Source of the DNA: Flavobacterium branchiicola
GTDB taxonomy: Bacteria > Bacteroidota > Bacteroidia > Flavobacteriales > Flavobacteriaceae
DNA: 64,000 nucleotides
Reading direction: 5' to 3'
Assembly (NCBI RefSeq): GCF_018383905.1
Contig: NZ_JAGYWA010000001.1
Span: forward strand, 327,509-391,508
The stretch's first letter is position 1, and each line of letters begins with the position of its first letter. Under the pieces are notes generated by a model, which had not been told where the DNA came from, searched no databases, and saw only the letters and a program-made list of their open reading frames with translations. Position numbers and translations under genes: made by a program. Positions 40,561 to 50,400 of this stretch are shown here, piece by piece.

Positions 40561-42705
40561 CTAGTAATCAAAATACCAATTAAAAATATCTGAACGTAAT
40601 CCGATAGAAAACCAGGTTGTATTTTGCTTAAAAGTTGTCGCTGTTTCCTGAGTAGGATCAAAATTTCTATATACAAGGCTACCAAACAATTTTAAGTTCG
40701 TCATCGGGTTTATCAAATATCCTCCCTGAACATCTGCAATAAAAACGCTTGTTTTATTTCCCTGTCCTACCTTTACACCCGTATTATAAGGACGCTTTTC
40801 GTCGTAACTCTTATAAATGTTACCTCCGTAATTGTAGCTATCAGCTGCTGTATTAAAATCTAGACCTCTAGTTCCGGTTGTCACTTTAGCATCACCAAAT
40901 AAACGTCCTTTGTGATAACGTCCAATTAAAACAAGCTCATTAAAATTCCCTCCCCATTGATGACCAATACTTTGGTTGTTGTGCCCGTAATTTGTTATTG
41001 CAGCACTGTGCGCATAAACGTAAGGACGCACATGGTTGTACTCTACCTGAACTAAAAGATCTTTTACATTGAAAGCATTAAAGTATTTTCCTCCTATTTG
41101 AAATCCAAATTTATTTTTCCAGCTTTGATCTCCCGCTTTCACATCTGAAACCGAAAATTCATCAATCAAAAACTGACCATACAAGTTTACATTATTATTC
41201 CATTTGTATTTTCCTGTAAAACCAAGTAATGCGTTTCCGCTTCTTGAAGAAGATCCAAACTCAACTGCACGATAAAAAATAATAGGATTTATAAAATTAG
41301 CATCAAACCCTCTATTGTTAGAATCTGTCCAGACTACCGACTCAAAGAAACCTAAATTCAATCTATTAGAAACATTCCAGCTCAAATAATGATTCGCCAT
41401 AAATTTAGTAGCATAGGTCTTCTCCGCTGTTACTTCAGGACGTACATCTTTTAGCCACATATACGTATTGGTATATTTAATTTTCCAGAAAGTGGTATTA
41501 ATTTTAAAATACGGATATGGACTAGCTCCATCACTTTCAAGTAAAGAACGATATCCGTCTCCAATAAAATTTCTTCCATACCCTAATTGCAAATCAAAGA
41601 ATTTACTTGGCACATAAGTAATATTAGCTTCTGCCATTGGAAAATCATATGCATCTGTTTTAAATCTTTTGGCAATTCCAATTCCGGGAACAATTGCCGG
41701 ATTTCCTCCAGATGGCTTTATGGATTCTGCGTAATCATTGTAATAACCGGCAAATCTTCCCTGACTTTCAAAAACCGTCGTGGTAAAATTAACCTGTTTC
41801 CCCAGTCCTCCTCTAAAATTTAAAGCACGTGTATTTACATAAGTATAAGAAGCATCTAAATCTGATGCTTTACCAACTTGCAAATCAAGAATAGGATTTA
41901 ATACAAACCAATAGTCTTCGCCCTGAATCTGAACCAGATTTTCGTTCCACCATTTTCTTCCTAACCAGGTTGAAGCTTTTTTCTGAAGAGATTCATTAAC
42001 TGCTTTTAAATTGTAATATTTTGAAACTTCGGCATATGTATAAGGTTTCGAAGCTGTGTGATTATTACTTCCAACCTGATTCATCGCCCCGTCAAACTGT
42101 GCGTAATAACTGTGTGAGAATGGAATATTTAAATGACTTTCGAACTCAGGATTTCTGTATTTTTTAGACACTATACTATCCAGTTCTGTCATTGGCTTCT
42201 CGTCTGGCTTTAAAATTTCTGCCGCCGCCAAAGCTTCTGCTTCAATTTGCTGAGAACTTTTTAAAGGAATAGCAATCGAAATGGTATATTTTGAATACGT
42301 TGGCTTACCATTATAGGTTGATGGTTTTATTTTTGGAAACTTCTCAAAAACACGTTTAGCTTCAACAGACAACTCATCGTTTGCCGCATTCACATAAATT
42401 ACTTTAAACACGCCTTCACCATCTACTTCAAAAAGTACCTTTACTTCACCTTTATAATTGGATTGTTTTAAATTTGAAGGAACTTCAAAATTTTGAAAAA
42501 CAAAATCCTGAACTTCTTTATAAAAACAATTTTCTAATTTTTTAAATTCTAAATTTTCGCAATTTGGAAAAACAGGAAATTTTTCACTTGTAAATCCGGA
42601 CTGAACAGAAGAGTTATTATTTTGCTGCGCAAAGGTTGTTATAGAGGCTAACATTAAAACAAAAGATAAAATATTTTTGTTTTTTACGTAGGTTTTGATT
42701 TTCAT
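40561..42705 (-). CDS. remB: Gliding motility protein RemB-like outer-membrane protein
   Basis: A 714-residue exported protein with signal peptide ending ITTFAQ (about residue 27). Residues about 70-155 form a TonB-C-like domain (FEVPSNLKQSNYKGEVKVLFEVDGEGVFKVIYVNAANDELSVEAKRVF). Residues about 200-714 are rich in Tyr, Phe and Gly strands, including FLDLQLGYGRNFIGDGYRSLL-type segments, and end with IFNWYFDY. This layout, and the neighbourhood with sprA, match my memory of RemB from F. johnsoniae, which is needed for normal gliding. The protein probably sits in the outer membrane. Its start codon abuts the deoC stop. Confidence 0.78.
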   Translation of the reverse strand: MKIKTYVKNKNILSFVLMLASITTFAQQNNNSSVQSGFTSEKFPVFPNCENLEFKKLENCFYKEVQDFVFQNFEVPSNLKQSNYKGEVKVLFEVDGEGVFKVIYVNAANDELSVEAKRVFEKFPKIKPSTYNGKPTYSKYTISIAIPLKSSQQIEAEALAAAEILKPDEKPMTELDSIVSKKYRNPEFESHLNIPFSHSYYAQFDGAMNQVGSNNHTASKPYTYAEVSKYYNLKAVNESLQKKASTWLGRKWWNENLVQIQGEDYWFVLNPILDLQVGKASDLDASYTYVNTRALNFRGGLGKQVNFTTTVFESQGRFAGYYNDYAESIKPSGGNPAIVPGIGIAKRFKTDAYDFPMAEANITYVPSKFFDLQLGYGRNFIGDGYRSLLESDGASPYPYFKINTTFWKIKYTNTYMWLKDVRPEVTAEKTYATKFMANHYLSWNVSNRLNLGFFESVVWTDSNNRGFDANFINPIIFYRAVEFGSSSRSGNALLGFTGKYKWNNNVNLYGQFLIDEFSVSDVKAGDQSWKNKFGFQIGGKYFNAFNVKDLLVQVEYNHVRPYVYAHSAAITNYGHNNQSIGHQWGGNFNELVLIGRYHKGRLFGDAKVTTGTRGLDFNTAADSYNYGGNIYKSYDEKRPYNTGVKVGQGNKTSVFIADVQGGYLINPMTNLKLFGSLVYRNFDPTQETATTFKQNTTWFSIGLRSDIFNWYFDY

Positions 42706-43449
42706 TTAATATTGATTTTGGGTATTTTCTCCATTTGCAATAGCCTTTGCAGCCGAAGTTCCGATGCGTTTAACTCCTAAACGAATCATTTCTATTGCTT
42801 CTTCATACGAGCGAACTCCACCAGCCGCTTTAACCGATAAAGGAGATGCGTTTTCTAACATTATAATTATTGCAGGAACAGTTGCTCCATTTGGCAAATC
42901 ATTTTCAGTTTTAAAAAATCCTGTTGATGATTTTACAAAAACTGATGCGTAATCCTCTTCTTTAAAATTAGATATGACTACATTTTTAATCAACACCGAA
43001 AGCTGTATAATTTCTTTTTCGGTGAGAGCTGCTATTTCAATAATCCATTTTACAGTTTTATTGTGTGCCAAACCTATTTGTGTACCTATTAAGATCTCTT
43101 TTTTTACCAGCTCAAGATTTCCATTTTTAAAAGCTTCATAATTACAGACAAAATCCAAATCATCTGCACCATTTAAAATAGCTTCATTTGCTTCTTTAAT
43201 TTTTTCTTCCAATTCTGATTTACCTTCCGGAAAATCAATAACAGTACCGATGAGCAGACTTGAATTGGCATCTACTATCATTTCTTTAGCCAAAGAAACA
43301 AATTCAGGTCTTATCATTATCAATTTGAAGCCTTCTGTTATCGCCTCTTCAATTGCATTTTTTACAACAACCAAATTCTCTGCATCCGAAATTCCCGCCT
43401 GGGAAGCCGTCTTCAGATAAGTGGAATCAAGATATTGCTTTACGTTCAT
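42706..43449 (-). CDS. deoC: Deoxyribose-phosphate aldolase
   Basis: A 247-residue cytosolic TIM-barrel enzyme that cleaves 2-deoxyribose 5-phosphate to glyceraldehyde 3-phosphate and acetaldehyde. The Schiff-base Lys173 lies in VFVKSSTGF, and the proton-relay Lys205 is in VKAAGGVRSYEEA. The acidic GADDLDFV loop (about 94-101) matches the active-site Asp of the family. Length is normal. A -7 promoter element at 43476-43483 precedes it. Its TAA is followed directly by the ATG of remB (TAAATG), so deoxynucleoside catabolism and the gliding protein are co-translated, a link without an obvious functional basis. Confidence 0.95.
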   Translation of the reverse strand: MNVKQYLDSTYLKTASQAGISDAENLVVVKNAIEEAITEGFKLIMIRPEFVSLAKEMIVDANSSLLIGTVIDFPEGKSELEEKIKEANEAILNGADDLDFVCNYEAFKNGNLELVKKEILIGTQIGLAHNKTVKWIIEIAALTEKEIIQLSVLIKNVVISNFKEEDYASVFVKSSTGFFKTENDLPNGATVPAIIIMLENASPLSVKAAGGVRSYEEAIEMIRLGVKRIGTSAAKAIANGENTQNQY

Positions 43450-43475
43450 GAGTTTTAAAATTCACAGAGTTGCGA

Positions 43476-43483
43476 CAAAAATA
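43476..43483 (-). promoter_or_regulatory. Promoter -7 element of deoC-remB
   Basis: Reverse-strand TATTTTTG fits TAnnTTTG, 27 bases before the deoC ATG. Confidence 0.5.
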
Positions 43484-43535
43484 CATTTAAAATTGAGAAA
43501 AAAAACAATCTTTTAGAGCTTGATTTTAAGGCAAT

Positions 43536-43556
43536 AAAAAACCCACCGAAGTGGGT
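43536..43556 (-). terminator. Terminator after vanZ
   Basis: ACCCAC (43541-43546) and GTGGGT (43551-43556) pair around a CGAA loop, a stable tetraloop hairpin, followed by six T on the reverse strand. Confidence 0.85.
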
Positions 43557-43566
43557 AATCTTATTC

Positions 43567-43950
43567 TTATATTTTATCGATTTGTTTTTTAAAAGCTATT
43601 GCCGTAAAAACGCCGACTGTAGCACCAATTGTATTTGCTAAAACATCTGACACATCCGAAGCTCGTGTAACTGTAAAAATACTTTGCAAAATCTCTATTG
43701 TGATGCCAAAAAAAACAGAAAAAATAAATGCTATTAAATAGGCTTTATAATCATCTGTCGTTTTTCCTTTAAGTTCTTTTTTGAAAAACAAAATCCATGA
43801 AAGTGTAAATCCAAAATGAAAACAAAAATGTACAATCTTATCTATACTTGGAAAATTTACTACTGGTATATTACTTGAATCTGTAAGACAAAAATAAGCA
43901 ATTATACCTGAGCAGATAATTGCCCAAAGTAAAAGAAGTTGTTTAGGCAC
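43567..43950 (-). CDS. VanZ-family membrane protein, GTG start overlapping gcvH
   Basis: A 127-residue inner-membrane protein with about four helices. I chose the GTG at 43950 ([20 protein letters not shown]), which overlaps the end of gcvH by 8 bases. The open frame extends to 44004, but that would overlap gcvH by 62 bases. The middle ([20 protein letters not shown]) and the end ([33 protein letters not shown]) match VanZ, including the conserved E-Q...R..D..D..AN pattern. The family is named for a teicoplanin resistance gene, but in most bacteria its function is unknown. The overlap suggests translational coupling to the glycine cleavage H protein. Confidence 0.82.
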   Translation of the reverse strand: MPKQLLLLWAIICSGIIAYFCLTDSSNIPVVNFPSIDKIVHFCFHFGFTLSWILFFKKELKGKTTDDYKAYLIAFIFSVFFGITIEILQSIFTVTRASDVSDVLANTIGATVGVFTAIAFKKQIDKI

Positions 43951-44323
43951 CGATAAGTTGTTTGTAAGCTTCGTCAGATAATAAAGAATCAATCTCTGAT
44001 GCATCAGCGATTTTGATTTTGATCATCCATCCATCTCCGTAAGGATCAGAATTTACTGTTTCTGGAGCGCTTTCTAAACTATCATTAAAAGCAATGATTT
44101 CTCCAGTTAATGGCAAAAACAAATCCGAAACTGTTTTTACTGCTTCAACAGTTCCAAAAACTTCATCTTTATCAAGTGTCTGATCTAAAGTTTCCACCTC
44201 AACATATACGATATCTCCTAATTCTTTTTGAGCGAAATGCGTAATTCCTACTGTAGCTACATCTCCTTCGATGCTAATCCACTCATGATCTTTTGTGTAC
44301 TTTAAATTTGCTGGTATGCTCAT
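43943..44323 (-). CDS. gcvH: Glycine cleavage system H protein
   Basis: A 126-residue soluble carrier with a covalently bound lipoyl arm. The lipoylated Lys63 is in [15 protein letters not shown], the usual sequence. The remaining fold ([35 protein letters not shown] and the C-terminal [28 protein letters not shown]) is complete. It shuttles the methylamine group between the glycine dehydrogenase, the aminomethyltransferase and lipoamide dehydrogenase, whose genes are not here. It has its own -7 element at 44364-44371 and is followed by vanZ. Confidence 0.97.
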   Translation of the reverse strand: MSIPANLKYTKDHEWISIEGDVATVGITHFAQKELGDIVYVEVETLDQTLDKDEVFGTVEAVKTVSDLFLPLTGEIIAFNDSLESAPETVNSDPYGDGWMIKIKIADASEIDSLLSDEAYKQLIGA

Positions 44324-44363
44324 AATTGTGTGTTTGAAAATTGATAATTTAATAATTTAGTCA

Positions 44364-44371
44364 CAAATGTA
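44364..44371 (-). promoter_or_regulatory. Promoter -7 element of gcvH-vanZ
   Basis: Reverse-strand TACATTTG fits TAnnTTTG, 41 bases before the gcvH ATG, between sprA and gcvH. Confidence 0.5.
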
Positions 44372-44408
44372 ATAATCTTCTAATAAAATTTGGTTTACAA
44401 ACTCAAAT

Positions 44409-47400
44409 TTAATTTCCAAAATTGTAACGAAGTGTAAATCCTGATCTAATATTAGTTAACGGGAATGATGTCGATATTACCGCTTTTGAGAACGAATGAT
44501 CGTAATAAAATATAGCCGTAAGGTTTTTACTAAAGGCATAATCGGCCGTAAGTTTCAATGTCCATATATTTTGACCTGCCGCTAATTGATTGTTATCATA
44601 ATCTAAATAACGTACCAAAGTCTGGTTATTTCTATACGAAAAGTCCGCTTTAATGTTGATGTCACTTTTTATAATTCCAGTTGGACTATCTGCCAGTTTA
44701 GACGAGAATATAACATCTTTAAAACGATAACCCATCCCTATTAAATACTCAACACCTTTTACTTCTGTCAACAAATTATTATCAAAACTCATCGATAATG
44801 CTCTGTCTTTTTTAATCTCACTTAACAAACGCAATGAACCTTTTAACTCAAAATCTACACGAATAAGAGGGCTAAATTGCTCTACTAAATTGACATTTGA
44901 CATGATTGTCTTGTTAAAGAAATTGGTGTTTAAATCTTGCCCTGCAGGATTTTCATTGTAATCAAAATTAGATCTAAACTGGTTGATCGTATAAGATGCT
45001 CTATAATTATGTTGCAAAGAAAAACGTTTAAATCTGTCTTTAAAATACTTGTAGCGCATTAAACCATTATACTTGATACTCCAGTTTGGAATAGGGAAAC
45101 TTCTAAAAATATCCGTTGAACTACTTGATGCATTACTTCCTGTGTAGGCCGCCAAAAACGAAGGCAGTAAAACAGCCTGATTGCTTTTGGTAAAACCAAT
45201 CGGATACCCAACATTTGACGAATAAATTGCATAATTAGCATCGCCTTCTGCCGGAATAGGGTTATTTGCATCTCCATATCTTGGTATAGGAACTCCTGCC
45301 CCATAATGATCTTCGGCCAGACGATTTGCAATCGTTAATCGATTATTTCTAAAATCATCGAATGCGGCGGATTGTGTCTCATCACTAGTTGAAAAAGCAG
45401 TCTTTATTAAAACAGTCGAGATCGAAAACATTCCATAATTGTAAGGCGATAACGGCTGATACTCTCCATCGATAACACTATATTGTTCTGATGAATTTTT
45501 AGAATATGCGCGATCCATTGCCAGATCAATTTTCAAATCAGGAAGTAAATCAATATTTGCCGTGATCTTCAAAAGTTCGTTTTGGACCTGTGTAAAGTTC
45601 TGATTGAAATTTTCATAATTTGTCAACCAGCCATTTTTTGCAGCTTCATAACGCACATCATCCTGGCTTCCAAAAATAAATCCTAAACTTGGTTTTGCTG
45701 TCCCTAAGAAACCAACGCTTGGCGTGTATCCAGGTAATACGGTTCCGCTATTTTTAGTATAATTAACCTGAATATTTTTAATACTTGTCAAAACACCAAT
45801 CATTCCATCATAAAACGGACTATTACTTACAACAGGTTTAGCAGTGTTCACCACTTTTTCACCTGGTTTAGGCGGCGCTGCCGGCTTCGGTTTTGCTGTT
45901 TTCTTTCCTCCCGGTGTTAAACCTAAATATTTATAAAGCATATTCATATTTAACGTTGTTGTAAACGTATTTGAATTTGCATTCTGAATAGTATTTCCAA
46001 GATTATACTCCGTTCCGCTTTCATCAACAAACTGAGACAAAGCAGTCGAAGAACGTTGCCAGCTGTAATCTGCAGTATAAGAATAACTCGCTTTAATAAA
46101 ACTAAAAATTGGCAGTTTATTAATTGGAATATCCCAGTTTAAAACTAACTGCTGCACATGCTGATTTGGGGTTCCGATATCCCAATAACTATCCCAGATA
46201 TTAAAATCTTCCTTAGGCGTATTATCTGCATTCAGATAATTTTTTACAATATTATTTGATGCTGCAGTATAATTTATTTTTACTGATTTTGTCAAATTAT
46301 ATCCAAAACCGTATTGATAATTAAAGGCAAAATTACGTCTGTACAATGGATCTAAACCAATTCCTTCTACCTCAACCAATCGATATTGCTGACGATTACT
46401 TTGTCTTAAAATATTTGTATTGAAAGAAATATTTGAAGGCAAATAATTAAAGTTGAAATCGCTTAGTAATTTCCAATACTCGCTTTTCTTCATGAACTGA
46501 TTCTTCTTGAATGGAACCACTTCTTTCGGCTGGAAAGTATAAGCATAATTAACAGCCGTATTAGATTGCTCGTCTTCATAACTTTCAACTTCATAATCAT
46601 GTCGCTCTACCTGATTGTACGATTGTGAGAAAGTAAAATTCTCAACATCATAAACATGTGGTTTCTGCTCCGGAGCTCTGTCTTTTCTAACCCCTATAAA
46701 GTTAATACTCTTACGCTTTGTGTAATCAACTGCACGCGTTCTGATATTATCTTTTTCGTTAGGATCAGTCGTTTCATTTATCAACTGATCTAATTTGATA
46801 TCCTGATTAAAAGGGTCGTATTCCGGAGTAATAACTTCTTCACCAATTGCGTAATTGAAAGGCAAATTGATTCCCCATTTATGTGGCAATAATTTTCCTA
46901 AATTTAAATTGGTAACAATATTATACTGCTGAATATCTTCACGGTCTCTCTCATTTGCACCTTGCTCTAAAGATCCAAATCCAATTGTACTTTTCTTTCC
47001 TGTAGCAGAAATAGTAGCAAAATCTGCCATATTGGTATCAACATTTAATAATGCCGCCATACCGCCTTTATTTTCCAAATCAGACATTCGAAGCTCATTA
47101 AACCAAACTTCTCCTTTAATGTCTTTGTGATCTGCCCTACTTTTAACTCCGACCATTAAATTCCTCACCAAACCAAAATTTGGATTTCCTTTAATACCCA
47201 ATTTTAATCTACTGTCACCATCTCCTCCGCTTTCACTTAAATCATCATCAGGATAATAAATACCATTAATATCCCTTTTATCAGAATTAATATCTATGCT
47301 CATGGCTTTGATTTTCATTCTGGTCAGTAACTCAAGTGCTAAATCAATATTATTATCATCCATCCAGACCAAATCAGGACTTATTGCACAACTTCCTCCA

Positions 47401-50400
47401 ATTTGTGTTACTTTTAATGGAATTTCAACCTGATAAAAGTTCTGTGTAAAGTCATTACCAAAACGGATAAAACCAACCATTTCTTCGTCTAATAATGCAC
47501 TTTCATTTGGTAAAGATTCTGCATGCAAAAACATTTTCAGTTTTTTGTACTGACGCATATCTACGCTAACATTTTTAAATGCTCCTCTTGAATCCTGATA
47601 TTGCAAACCTGCACCTCCAATTCTAATTGCTAAGGCTTGCTCGTTTTGATTAATAACAGTATTATTATTATACAATTGCTCCCTTTGAACTCCCGGAGGA
47701 ATGACATAGTTTACAGGACATTTTGTACTGTTTTCCTGAACATTCACTGCGGCAACATCAAATTCAACACCATCATCATTCGGATTTGTATCATTTGCAT
47801 CAAGAGTTCCTGTATATTTTCTCCACTCTCCTCTTACTAAATCTAATGCTCCAAAACGTACCGTCATCTGGTCATTAAAACCAGTCATAAACATACGCAT
47901 GAAACGAATAGATCTAAAATCTGTAATATTTCCAATTGTATTTTGTGGCTGAGAAACCGGAATTTTAAACTGAATCCATCTTGCATTTGTTGTACTTCCG
48001 TTTGGCAACTCTATATTAGTTACTTCACGAATATCAGTAATGTAATTTTGTCCTACCTGCATTCCCGGTTTTACATCAATACTATATTCATAATACGCAT
48101 TGATGGTACTCATGGTATTATCGCGATTAATATCTTCAACATCCGGCAAAGTTGTAGCTCCTCTGTTTGGATCATCAACACTTACTGCCGAGTTCCCTTC
48201 TGTACCATTATATTTTTTATAACGTTTAATTACATCTCCATCTGTATTTAAATAATACGTATAGTTATCTGCTGCGGGATCTGCTTCTCCTGCATAATTA
48301 TTATAAATTGAACCTTCTTTAGCATCTGGCAAACCATCCAGACCTACGTCCTGATTTCTACGATTATCAGGATTGGTATCAAAAGCATAAATTAACGATT
48401 GTGAAGCCGGAACATCTCCCCAAATCGGTTGAGGATTTACCATCACCTGATCTGGTCCAAGTCCGTTTTCATATTGTTTTCTTCCGTCTTTTAAAACATC
48501 CTCAGAAATTTCACCTAAGTTAAAATAGATTTTTCCTGTATTATTTGCAGGCGCATCTGCATTTCCTACATAAGGATCCAATACCCAAAACTGAATATAC
48601 TCAACATTTCCCTGTTCAAAATTGGTTGAATTTAGAGAACGCATGATTCCTCCAAAATTAGAAGAGGCCGGTCCTGCAGCAAAATTTGGATTGTTATTGT
48701 AAGCTCCCCTGTCTGATGGAAAATAGGTTAAATCGAGTGTATTAATAACCTGAATTTGCCCCTGAGCAATATCTGTATTTGGATATAGCTCTTTACTATA
48801 AATTCTTCTTGTTGTATTTAATGACAAATCATCATTTGAAATCCCGGATGGTTTAGACGAGTAAAAAATAGGATCGATTGTATACCAAGCCAGTTTTGCA
48901 CGTTTGTATCCATATTCTAATGTATTTAAATTGGCATTGAAAGTATTATCGTTTATCGAATTCACAAATGGCGTAGAGGCTAAACTCCAGGCATAAGCAG
49001 ATCGCATATCGATTGTTGATTGCGAACCTTCAAAATCATCGATGTAAATTGTAGCTTCCCCTTCAAAATCACTGGCTTTTGGAGCATCTGGTTTTAAAAA
49101 TGCAACTTCACCACGAATAGAAAGATTAGAAGGAACATCTGTATCAATATTTGGTAATTTGTTTACCAGCCTTGTAAAGAAAGGAACTTCGGTTGCGTAA
49201 TTACCATTAAACCCAAAAATGGTATTGTTTACAGATTCTTGTCCGTAACTTGATTTTTGCGTAAAAGGCTTTTCACTCATTTTTAAATAAGTTCCTCCAA
49301 CTACAAATTTCTCTGAAATTTTGTGCTCAACATTAAACCCAATAAATCTTCTGGTTTGTTGTCCGAAAATGGAATTATTCTCTAAGGAAACTTCGATTGG
49401 CGTATTTGAAGCCTGAAGTGAAGGATCCAAAATTTGAACACGACCTAATTGATAATCGACACTATAATCGATTCCTTCTACCAATCGTCTTCCTGCTGCC
49501 ATTACCACAACAGATCCTTGCGGAACGTTAAACGCCCCGATTGGAATACCACTGCTTCCTGATGATTTATATTTTCCGCGCAGTAAGAATTTGTTTTTGT
49601 CACTATCCTGCAAAGCGCCGGATTGTGTGTTTCGATACATATTTCTAAATACATATTTCTGCTGGTTTGCATTATAGGTACTTGGATTATTATAATCTTC
49701 ACCAGAACCGGAATTCTGCAATTTCTTAAACAGTAATTCTCCAAAAGGCTCCTTGGTACTAAAAATAATTCGTCCGTTTTGAACGTCAACAGTAATACCC
49801 GGAATATAATCGAAGAAACCATCTCCTCCTGTTTGCGGGTCATTATTATAATTTAATCTGTCGAGATTAAATACATTCAATAAAGGAGTCTGCTCTACTT
49901 TATTTTCTGGTGTCGGGTTTGTTGGAAAAGTAGTTCCGCTCACCGGCGTAATATAATTTATCGGAGAAGGATCTGTATAAAGAATGTTCATTCTAAAATC
50001 GTCCTGCTTAATTTGATAGGCCTGAGGAATTTGATAAACGTTTTTCATCATCAGGTTCCAAACCGGATTTTGAACGTTTGTCAAATTACTTTTCAGCATT
50101 TTTAATACCAAACTTTGCGAAATAATCGCCTGATTTGAACTGTTATTTCCTGTTACAACTGTAGCATCAAGTCCGTCACTTCCAAATTCCCCAACCTGAT
50201 ACACTTTTCCTCCAACGGTATATTCAAACGCAACTGCAAGAATCTCATCATTTGCTAAACGCTGTTGCAACGAAATGTATCCTAACTGCGGATTGAAAGT
50301 AAATTCATTCGCTGTTAATTTTCTTGCATTTTCTAATATAGAGTAATCTGTTCCTTCGCTTACATTTGTATTATTGAATCCTGATTTTGCCGTTACAATT

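Noticed and set aside
45059..45331. Reverse frame of 90 residues inside sprA
   Set aside because: It is an out-of-frame shadow of the SprA coding sequence.
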